A DNA stretch of 64,000 nucleotides from Climacium dendroides (lineage: Eukaryota; Streptophyta; Bryopsida; Hypnales; Climaciaceae). Numbering within the stretch: position 1 is the first letter of the stretch; the number at the start of each line of letters is the position of its first letter. Positions 48,609 to 58,482 of this stretch are shown piece by piece. The stretch covers positions 13,020,001 to 13,084,000 of the forward strand of contig OX467082.1 in the NCBI GenBank assembly GCA_950106755.1. The letters are read 5' to 3'. Position numbers and translations under genes: made by a program. Under the pieces are notes generated by a model. It worked only from the letters and a program-made list of their open reading frames with translations, made no database searches and was not told the origin of the DNA.

Positions 48609-51600
48609 ATGAGTACAAATTCTCATCTTTGGTATACCATTCCATCCCCCGGCAAAGTGAAGTGTAAGGCATGTGGGCTGGAGTTCGTAAATCGGAAATG
48701 TCGCATGTTGAGCCACTTGGGATACGAAGGCAAAAATGGCAGGCGCGACTCAGGAATAAGCCTATGTCTACGATTGACATCGGATGTCAAGTCTCTTTTC
48801 CTTCGTTGTGATGGGATGTTTCCATCCAAATCAATCATTGAAAATGTAGATGGTCGGAACGCACTGATGGTTCTAGGCAATACCTCAAATGGAAGGGAGT
48901 CGCCATGTTCAACACAAGAAGACTCGTGCACAGCACCGGAACAAGCAGCTCTTTCAGCTTCAAGGGTGATTCCTAGTGCCCAAACATCAAGTGACCAACG
49001 ACCTACACCTTCTTCTGTAACTAGGCCTCAAAAACAAAGCCGATTAGTAGATGGATTTGAAGAAGCCGAAAGATGGAAGTTGAATATGTTGTGGGCTAAT
49101 GTCTTCTATTCAGCAAACATACCATTCGCGGTAGCTCGGACTGCAGCATTCAAAGAAGCCGTCATGAGAACGGCTGACTTCAAAAAGCCATATAGTCCTC
49201 CATCGTATCAAGCTCTACGAACTAAATTGCTAGACGAAGCAAAGGCAGATCTTGAGGTGAAGTTGCATAAGAGGACCGAGGATAGTATCCGAAAGTTTGG
49301 TGCAACATTGTCTATTGATGGGTGGTCCTCGGTTACGAATCGGCCATTGGTAAATGTCATGCTTGTATCTTCTGCAGGGGAGCAATTTCTGGGATCAGTG
49401 GACACAAGTGGACATGAAAAGAATGCAGAGTACTTGGCTTCTATTTTGGATGAATTCATACAGAAGGTGGGGCCTCAAAATGTGGTGCAAATAACAACAG
49501 ACAATGCTCCTGTGAATCCCAGAGCGTGTGAGATTATAACCGACAAATATCCTCACATTTTTTTCCAAGGTTGTGTAGTTCACGCCTTAAATTTGTTGCT
49601 CAAAGATTGGGGAAAGGAAGCATGGGTGGACACGGTAGTAACAGACGCCCGAGTGGTTCTTAAGTTCTTTAGAAAGCGACACATGCCACTTGCAATATTC
49701 CGGAGTTACGAGAAAGAGTACAGCTTGTTGATGCCGGGGGAAACAAGATTCGCCTCCAATTACATGGCGCTTCACCGATTGTTGAAGGTAAAGGGTGCTT
49801 TAAAACAGTGTGTAACAGACCCTCGTTGGCGAAAATATGCGAGGACATTGAGGAAGAAGAAGAATGGTGGCGAGGAGTCTACAAATGCGACAAAGATAAT
49901 TAACGATGACCACTTTTGGAGGCGTTGCACCAATTTCGTTCAGTTGCTGGGCCCCGTGGTACATGGCCTCCGTGATTTAGATGCAAAGACGCCATGCACA
50001 GGCAAGGTTTTGCATATCATGAGGAAAATACGGAAGCACGTGGCGGATTTGGAGAATTCGCCTTTTAAACTAAGTTCGGAACTTGCAAAGCCATTGAGGG
50101 CAGCATTCCAAGAGCGATGGGAAATGGTGGAGACCGATATTCAATATGCAGGAGCTCTTCTAAATCCTTACTTGCTTCATGACAAAGAACTAGCAGACGA
50201 TGGTGAGGCGATTGACGCATGCAAACGTGTCCTCATGCGAATTTGTAAGCGTAGAGAGTACGCTGACGTCGTGAAAGAATTCATGGCTTTCCGACATAAA
50301 GAACCACCTTTTCACAATATGCTGGACCCAAGCGAGTCCAAATTATCAGCACATGCTTGGTGGGATTTTGAAGGTGTTTGTGGAAAGCTCATTGCTCCGA
50401 TTGCAAGGAGAATTTTAGGGCAATCGGTCTCTTCCTCTTCATGCGAGTGAAATTGGAGTAGCTATTCCTTTGTTCATAATAAGGCTCGAAACAAGTTGAA
50501 AACAAAGAGAGCCATGGATTTGGTGTATGTGTATACTAATTCCAGAGTCCTCGCTGCTTCAAAGGAGAACGATGAGAAGTTGTGGTACCGCGAGAATGCG
50601 GAGTCAGAGGAATCCGAGGGGCTTATGGAGGATGACGAAAGTAGTGATCATGATGTCGAGGAAGAACATCTTCCATGGCGTGGAAATGAGGAGGTCAATG
50701 ACGACAGGGGGGAATCGGAATTGGAACCAGAAACAAGTGATGACAACCTCAAATCCGATAAAGAAGAGGATCTGAACGACGACACGTACGCTTTTCGTGG
50801 TAGACTGTCACAAAGACGAAATGAGTATGATGATGACATGATTGACTTGGATACAAATAACCGAGATGAATTTGAATTTTTAGAAGACGAAGATCTACCT
50901 TCTATAGCGAGATTTGTAGATGGGAGCCGACTTCTAAACAGCCATACCGTTTTGGCAAACAAGGAAGACACCATTGTGGAAAAGGCGGTTCAGAACGGGA
51001 TATCAGTTACAAGAGGCCAAACTTTACAAGCAAATGAAGTGATTGAACATGAAAGGTCTCCATCCATACCATTAGGCCAACCTGGAGAAAATGACAAACT
51101 ACATTCTTGGGAGAAAATAGATGCGGACAAAACAAGCTTCGAATTTGGAGAAAAATTGGTTGATAAGAGCATCGAGAGACCGAGCTTCCTAAGCCTCAAA
51201 CCGCTAGAGGTATTGGACAAAGGGGATTCAGGTTCAAATGAGTGCAGAAGTCCGAACATGGTCCACAATGACCAAGGCAGAAATGACAACATGCAGAGGT
51301 CGCAACGTCCAACGAATAACGATCCTCCACCCGCTCCACGCTCATTGTTGAACGGTGGAAGTGGTAGTACTACTCTGGGGGGTTCACCGAGTTTTCTACC
51401 TACATTGCAAGCTTCCAACATTCAAGAAGAAACTGTGAAGCGAAAATTCACTAGTTTAGAGTGTACTAGTGATAGGGAAGATGAGACATTGGAATCAATG
51501 TTCAAGAGCATAGCAAGCCGCCCACCACAATGTTCTCAAAGACTAGAGGACATGAAACTACGATCTGTGAATGAAATAACAGCGGTTGCTTGCCAACGGA

Positions 51601-52004
51601 GGCAACAAGCAAAAGAAGCAATGGTAGAAGAATCCGCTAAACCTAAGAAGAAACGAGTGATGAAGCCATTTGCTATCTCCCCAAGGAAGAAAGTACATGG
51701 AGGAAGAACCCCCTTAGATACACGAGTATCCCTTCCAACTCTTCCCGCAAAGAAAGGACGATTGGCCGGCGGTCTTCGAGAACGCATCCTCGGTAAGAAT
51801 TTCTTAAGGAGGAAGGATGATCCAAACATAGGCAAGGGGAAGAAAGCTTCTACATCTACGGAAATCAGAGGAAAAGAGAAAGAAAAAGTATTGTCTTCAT
51901 CAGATGATGAAGACAATACTTTCGACGATGAAGACGACGGATGGCTATCAAGAGACTATAGTAGTGGGGCAAAGGTAAAAGGAGATAGTGATTATCATCC
52001 TTAG
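48609..52004 (+). CDS. hAT-superfamily transposase with long C-terminal extension, one in-frame TGA
   Basis: The ATG at 48609 starts MSTNSHLWY; an upstream in-frame TTG is not a credible start. Residues 16-53 form a BED-type zinc finger (C19, C22, H36, C53). The DUF659/RNase H-like catalytic core follows, with SIDGWSS (D237), TTDNAP (D298), GCVVHALNL (C322, H325) and PGETRFASNY. The C-terminal hAT dimerisation motif begins AWWDFEGVCGKLIAPIARRI and SSSSCE, is cut by TGA at 50448-50450, and continues in frame with NWSSYSFVHNKARNKL. Other hAT proteins normally have Arg at that codon, so a CGA-to-TGA change is likely. Beyond about residue 645 lies an atypical 480-residue tail, first very acidic, later Ser/Pro-rich, then basic with PKKKRVMKPF (NLS-like) and an acidic end. 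It would bind the element ends in the nucleus and catalyse cut-and-paste. As written, translation would stop at residue 613. Confidence 0.92.
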
Positions 52005-52430
52005 GAATTGAATCTTACATTCTTAGAATGGGTTAGATTAGAATACGTTACATAGATAGTTCTTCAAATCTTTATGATTTGAATTTGGAAGACTTTATGA
52101 ACGTAGTAGAAATGACTCAAATGAGGTTTGACATTTGACACGCATTGCTCTATAATAGGAATTTGCGTGTTTATTTTGAAAAATGTAATAAACCTTTTTT
52201 ATTCATTATCTTTGGTTGAATGGTTGAATAGGAAATTGAAGAAGTCTTCACTGCGTGTATTTTGGTTATTCATGCTCCATGTACAAAACAAATAAATCAG
52301 ATAATTTCTTGGGAAGCGTTAGAAATAATGAACCTCAGAAAGAAAGCTTGCATAAAAACTGAAATCTGTAAATACCAAATTACAAAATTGAAGATCGTGG
52401 TTGGCGGAATGGCGGGGGGGCACAATGGCA
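52005..52430. terminator. Transposase 3' region
   Basis: AT-rich DNA with AATAAA-like words (TAATAAACC near 52187) that could serve as a polyadenylation signal. Nothing else is supported here. Confidence 0.35.
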
Positions 52431-52439
52431 GCAATGTAG

Positions 52440-52925
52440 TAGACTCTCCGACCGCGTGGAAGGTCGTGGATGGGCCGACCGCAGGTCCGTAGCGGACCGT
52501 CCACGAGAGAAAGAGAAGAGAAGCAGGGGCCGCGGACTGGCCGACCGGGCCTACCGCAGGTTTAACGACGGTCCGACCAGCGACCGCAACGGACGGGGCC
52601 GACCGATGGTTCGCAACGGACTGTCCAGTCTGACCTACCGCGCGAATGGGTCGACCGCGCCGGACGGGGCCGATCGATGGTCCGCAGCGGACTGTTGGAC
52701 TGCGCGGATGGGCCGACCGCGCCGGACGGGGCCGACCGATGGTCCGCAGCAGACTGTCGGACCGCGCGGATGGGCCGACCGCGCCGGACGGGGCCGACCG
52801 ATGGTCCGCAGCGGACTGTCGGACCGCGCGGATGGGCCGACCGCGCCGGACGGGGCCGACCAATGGTACGCAACGGACTGTCGGACCGCGCGGATCGGCC
52901 GATCGCAGCGGCCACATAAAGGTGA
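52440..52925 (+). promoter_or_regulatory. Orphan GC-rich array: 62-bp tandem repeats plus TATA-like box, no gene downstream
   Basis: About four to five units of 62 bp, phased at about 52642, 52704, 52766 and 52828, each with GGGCCGACCGCGCCGGACG and GGTCCGCAGCGGACTGTCGG. The array ends with CCACATAAAGG (52912-52922), placed like the TATA boxes of the element's other arrays. No credible reading frame follows for 2 kb. The long frames within the array on both strands come from its GC-rich periodicity. Confidence 0.7.
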
Positions 52926-52929
52926 CCCA

Positions 52930-54740
52930 AATGATTAAGAGGTCATCTGCCATTCGGGAAACTGGGACTTACTGTGTTTCTTGTCTTCAGGTCTGAGGTC
53001 TGAGGTTCGATCACTTGAGTTCATGCGGTGGTATGAGGCTTGGTTTCAACTTCCAACAACCAATTCCCATTTCTCAAAAGTGGGTGATCTATTCATTCTT
53101 TGTGGAAAAGGGGGGGAATGAACAATAATAAAGCTAAAGTCCTTGCCAAGTGCCAACGAATCTTGAATGAAACCTACCACTAGAAAATGCAAAGAGTAAA
53201 TTACTTAAATATTTTTCGATTTCAGGGCTACAGTTTTTCACGGCCAGTCGGCTATGTCACCATGTACCATTCTTTATAGAATTACAATGCATATATTTAT
53301 ATGGTCAAACTATAAATGGAATCGGTTTTAAATGAAAACAAGGTTCCATGTAGCAGAGAAAGCTCTGTGAGTCTGTGTGAAATCCCTACAATCCTACATA
53401 AGTACATTTGTATTCTTTGTAATTTGAAACCTCCAACCAAATTGTTCCGCAAAATATTTAATCCAAGCCGGAAAGCTCAAATGAATGAAGAAACACCTAT
53501 ACTAGTATACTATTTACTATCTCACCTTGCATGTTGATTTGTTTGTTGGCCAGGAATTCTGCATTTTAGATCTACATGACTCAAGATTTATTAATAAGGT
53601 ATTTATAAATTTTGAAAGTATTCTACAACAAAATCGTGAGTGTTGGACGAAGCACAACAAAATTATCAAATGTTTCTTGCAGTCACCTAGATCCATTAGA
53701 AATTAGAAAAAATTTAGAATTTTCATTGTATTTTAGGTACATTTCAATGTCAAAAGGCTCCCAATTCTATATTTGGAATGATGAACTAAGTGACTAGGAA
53801 GATGTTTCATCTAAATGAAGATGTTTTATCCAAAATGATTATGGACTCTGGAGAGTGCAAACCTTCAATGACCAATTTGATGAAATGGAGGTAACCAATA
53901 AACCAATATGTACACAAAGAATAGAAGCAAAAATATACAAGATTTAGAATATTATTCTTTTGTTAAATTACTAACAACAACTTCAAGGGGCTCTAACTCT
54001 AATCCCTCAAGTTGACTTCACATAAATACCTAAATATGACCTATAAACAGAAACCGAATTATTTAATGCATTATTGCATTGAGATTTGTAACTTTAAAGG
54101 ACAGTTTGTTTAATTGTTTACATGCAATTTTATGAAATGGAATTGGAGTTGGAGATGAAATAAGGTCATTCTATATTTAACTATAGTGAAAAGTGATTGA
54201 ATGAGTATTTTACCATAGTTTGTAACTTTGTATAATCATACTTTCTTAGTTTTTGTTGGATTTTATTCACAATTGAAGGGTGATTTTAAAAAATACTCAT
54301 ATTATTTTAGAGTCTTGTATTGAGTGTTTGCAAGTTGCAATGTCTTTTTTTATAACTTTTCATACTTGTTTTTTTTTGAGTTTACTAAAGTTTTGACTAC
54401 TGAAAGCAATACTTTTACTCTTTTAGAAACAAGCTTTTACGAGTTCTGAAGTTTACAGTTCAGATTTTAAGTATTTCAGTATTTTACAAATCACAAAGAA
54501 TCATTATTTTATGATTATATGCATTAGAAAATGACTACAAACTTCACTTTTCTTCAATTACATATTTTTAAAATTCACCATGAAAAAATGAAAATTTAGT
54601 CTCTCTCCCTCTATGTACATTTATAGTTTGTACTCAAAGTACTTATAAGATGTAAGAATGAGTCAATTGCAAACATATTTCATGAAGAGAAATATTGAAA
54701 TTCTAAAAGTGAGTAGTCATCAGAATTACGAGTAGGATTC
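52930..54740. other. AT-rich interior of the giant element, no gene seen
   Basis: The first about 150 bp after the orphan array are of mixed composition (GGTCTGAGGTCTGAGGTTCG near 52990) and could be a transcript leader or a non-coding RNA. The rest is AT-rich with only chance frames. Confidence 0.45.
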
Positions 54741-54744
54741 ATGG

Positions 54745-54790
54745 TTTTTAGGGTATAGGGTATAGGGTTTAGGGTTTTAGGGTTTAGGGC
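54745..54790 (+). repeat. Interstitial telomere-like repeats (TTTAGGG type)
   Basis: Degenerate GGGTATAGGG, GGGTTTAGGG and GGGTTTTAGGG units in a row, about 170 bp upstream of the Gly-rich gene's promoter array. It may act as a telo-box-like regulatory site or be junction filler. Confidence 0.7.
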
Positions 54791-54954
54791 ATGGAGTTAT
54801 TTTTCAAGTTTCACATTGAAGAGGCAAAATTCCCGCCTTCAGTTTTCAAAGTTTTCATGTCCTTACCTGAAGTTCATGACGAACTAATGGTCTAACAGGC
54901 TGCCAGCTCACTCCTTTGGATTCTCCACTCACAAATAACTAATTTTGGAGAATC

Positions 54955-55390
54955 CACAGGTCGTGGGTTGCCTGGCCGTCCGCTCGGCAGACAGTGCGCC
55001 GACCAAGCGGTCGGCGAAAGCAACGACCCGTCTGCTGAGCGGACGGGCCGACGGCCTATCGGTCGGGGCAGACGAAGTCCGTCCGTCCGCCCGACGGCAG
55101 ATCGGTCGGGCCGACGACCGATCGGTCGGGGCAGACGAAGTCCGTCCGTCCGCCCGACGGTAGATCGGTCAGGCCGACGGCCGATCGGTCGGGGCAGACG
55201 AAGTCCGTCCATCCGCCCGACGGCCTATCGGTCGGGACGACGGCCAAGCGGTTGGTGCGTCCGTCCGACTCGGCCGTCCGTACGTCTCTGTTGACCGTGG
55301 GATGGGAGATGCGGATTCACGCTGTCCGTCCGATCTTGCCATTCGACCCTGAAGCCGACAGCGACATCCGCCTCGTCGGTCGGTATAAAA
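54955..55390 (+). promoter_or_regulatory. GC-rich promoter array of the Gly-rich gene
   Basis: At least three 63-bp units (near 55060, 55123 and 55186), each with GGTCGGGGCAGACGAAGTCC and ending CGACCGATC or similar, then a clear TATAAAA at 55384-55390. The ATG is about 215 bp further on. Confidence 0.7.
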
Positions 55391-55603
55391 AGCGGAGCGG
55401 ACGGCTCATTCCACACAATTGTTTCCCTTGCGGAGTGGGTGATCCAGCGGCTATTGGTCTCTGTGCGCCCCTTCCACCTTGGTGTGTGAACAATTGTGAA
55501 TGAATGAATGGTATCCACTATTCACTAATTATTATAATGTGAAATCAATACACAATATTCATTAATCATTCTAACGTTGAGGTAATTTATAAAGAAGGGT
55601 ACT

Positions 55604-56800
55604 ATGCCTCGCAAAGGAATTCCGTTTCTTTCCGGTTCTTCGAAGAAAAGTTCGAAGGGGAAACCACAAGAACTAGATTGGGATGTTTACTTCGATGAAT
55701 TTAATGTGGCAAAGGAGGGGTGGGAGTACGAGTCCAACAAAGTGTGGACTTGTACAATGTGCAAGAAATATGTGACCATGTCACACATAGCCAAACTGTG
55801 GCCAGCAAATGACAGTTTGGAGAAGCAAGTGAGACGGTGGGAAGGCCCTATGAAGACGTGTACGAGTAGACACTTTGTAGAGAGATACGAAGAAATTTGG
55901 GCAGCTTCAAATCTAGGTCCCTCGAAGCCTACCATCATGAACTATTCTACCATGGCAATGGTTTGGGTGGAGATTGTACTCCAGAAAGACGTTGATTGGC
56001 GTACAGTTATAGGGATGAATAAAGAGACGAAGATGACGTGTCACTCAACTGTGGTGTTCACTAACTAGCGTGGCGAAAGTGATTGTATGCCGGCTTGGTC
56101 GAACCGAGGTCAATTTGGGTGCCCAAGTTGGCCTATGCGGGATGCAAAGGACAGTGATGCTGACGATGATGAAGAACCAGCTGAATAGTTGCCACCTCCA
56201 CCTCCACCTCCGGAGAGACACGAACGCCGAGAAGAACGCGAAGACATAGAATACGAGAATCAAATGCGGGAAGCATTGAGGAGGAGTGTTGAGGATCAAG
56301 GCCGACCTCGTGGATATCACACTTCACCTCGTCGTGAACGTGATGTACATGGCTTGCGACATGGAGGAAGTAGTTCACACTATAGGAACAACCCTCGAGA
56401 TGGTGGTCCAAACGTAGAAGGAGGCTATAGAACTACAACCTATACGGACTACGGTGGTCTTTCACATGGCGGCCCTCAATACTGCCCAGGAACAAGGGGA
56501 CCTCATGGAAACACCAGTTATACAGACTATGGTGGTTCGGAACAAGGCGGCTCGCGAAATTATCCGAGAACAGGAGGACATGATTTGTATGGGCCTCATG
56601 GAAGTTCTTACTACACTGGTTCAAGCCATGGAGGGACTGGAGGCTCACATGAATATGCTTCAGTTCCACCTCCAACTTTTGGAGGTCCTTATTACGAAAA
56701 TTATGGACAAGGGCGACAATCAAGCGGATATGGGCCATATGGTGGCTCTGGTTCTACGCCTCAAAGTCAAAATCATGATAGTAGTTCTGATTCTGAATGA
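55604..56800 (+). CDS. ZnF / Gly-Tyr-rich protein, two in-frame TAG codons
   Basis: One frame of 398 codons from ATG 55604 (MPRKGIPFLSGSSKK). Residues 48-132 are the shared zinc-finger-like domain: VWTCTMCKKYVTMSHIAKLW with C50, C53, H61, then C86 and H90 (CTSRHFVERYEEIW), followed by MNYSTMAMVWVEIVLQKDVDW. TAG at 56066-56068 is shared with the old copy, and coding similarity continues past it (SDCMPAWSNRG). A second TAG at 56186-56188 is not shared. A proline run, an Arg/Glu-rich charged segment (ERHERREEREDIEYE) and a Gly/Tyr/Ser-rich low-complexity tail with YTDYGG and GGSxxY motifs complete it, ending DSSSDSE. Such tails occur in RNA-binding and condensate-forming proteins. No RNA-recognition motif is visible, so the function is unknown. 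Confidence 0.8.
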
Positions 56801-56809
56801 AGTATAGTG

Positions 56810-58480
56810 TTATTTTGTAGAAAAATATAAGGTGCCATTATGTAGTTATGGGCTTTGTTTTTTAGTGTGGTTTTCAAGTGTAATGCATTGTCAATTTGTC
56901 ATTTGCCATTTGGAAATAATGCAATAGTTGTAGGAATGCAAGTATATTCGAACACGTGAGATGTATGAAAAACTTGTTTTAGCCCCCAAAACGAAAGTGG
57001 TACAGGCTATAAGACTATTTTATAATATAATAAAATTATTTGCTTTTTACCTTGTAGAGTAAGTAGAGTTCCATACTATCACTCCAATATGAATGGTTAA
57101 TTGTTGCAAGTGTTGAGTATGTGAATGATGTGGTGTAATGTATTTGAACATCGGAAGTTACGTATTTTGGTCATTTGTAATGAATGCGTACTGAAAACCA
57201 TGAAAGTTACGTGCTTGTATATAGAATTGTAAATGTACGGTTGTTTTTTGAGTCAAAATGGTGTGACCAAATCATTTTTATAAAACCTTTGTCGAAAAAC
57301 TAAACACCTTTTGGTAATTGGTAATTTGGTATGCACCAAAAGAAATTTCATTATGTAATTAGCTTTGATGTTGTACTTCCCAAATGCTATTTTAAGTATT
57401 GGACCTTCACGACAACAATTCAAGACTTATTCTTCTTCAGGTATTTTAACACTAGAAGAGTAAAAACAACAAGATATCATGTTGTTGAAATTCATTGATG
57501 AAATGAATTCGAGCTCTCTGGATATTGGATAGGCAAGAATATAATGTACAAGTAAAAAATTAAAAATTAAAACAAGTTACAATTATTTTCCTACCTACTA
57601 TAACCTACTAGGCTACTACCTAGTGCAGTAGTGCCTATACTCCCCCCCGTCCCTTCACTCCCTTGTTTTGAGCAATTTAGGCCATAACTTCTATTCCCGG
57701 TCACTGATTGTGGAGAAAATGAGGTCTCCATTATCCCATATAGCTTAATAAGCTTATCAATTTTTCCATCTTCAGAAAAAGTTTCAACAAATCACGACAA
57801 AATTTCAAGTTGTAAGTACCTACCTAATAACCCCTAAACCCTTGAAGGGACCCTAAGTCCTTTAGAAGTGAACCTTGAACTCACAATTAGGCACTCACAT
57901 ACAATCATACATTCATACACGATGTTTCCCTCGGTCCTTTAGTTGCCCTCCATCGTCATATGAATTAAGAGACATAGAGGTAAGTAAACGCTTACCATTT
58001 TTTATATTGTCATTGACATTATTATAATGAACATCTTCAATCACATTTACTATACCACAGAAATGAAGACAAGGACTTGTCAAGCTAACAATCAATGAAT
58101 CATAGAATCAACAATCATCAATTAAAAATTCAACGAATAAAGAATTGCAAATTATTTCATATAATGATTTCTAGATTTCCAATTTTCCATCCAAACATAC
58201 GATGACAAATGGCGTAAAGACTTCCAAGTTCTCCAAAATCATTGTGAATTAAAACATGCTCATTGATTACAAATGCTAAGATGCACCTTGCTGTAAAACA
58301 GCATTCACAATCAATCCACTCATTGGTGATGAAACTGAGGTATATCATCCGTATATACTATACTACTATATAATTGACATGTAACTTAGTATATGTCTTT
58401 GCCTCTATGAATAGTGCATACTATAAACACCTATAGGCTATAGTTAATTACTTATATATGATATATTAATATCATTAAAG
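56810..58480. other. Intergenic region between converging genes, no gene seen
   Basis: AT-rich DNA between the 3' ends of the Gly-rich and kinase genes. The stretch 57640-57860 (GCCATAACTTCTATTCCCGGTC, split by changes, then ACCCCTAAACCC) resembles part of the dispersed repeat family in inverse orientation, but only loosely. Confidence 0.4.
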
Positions 58481-58482
58481 AC

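Noticed and set aside
52590..52912. CRISPR-like array
   Set aside because: The 62-bp units are head-to-tail without unique spacers, and the setting is a plant transposon.
52297..52996. Arg/Pro/Asp-rich frames of up to 218 codons on both strands
   Set aside because: They are products of the 62-bp tandem array; the protein repeats mirror the DNA units.
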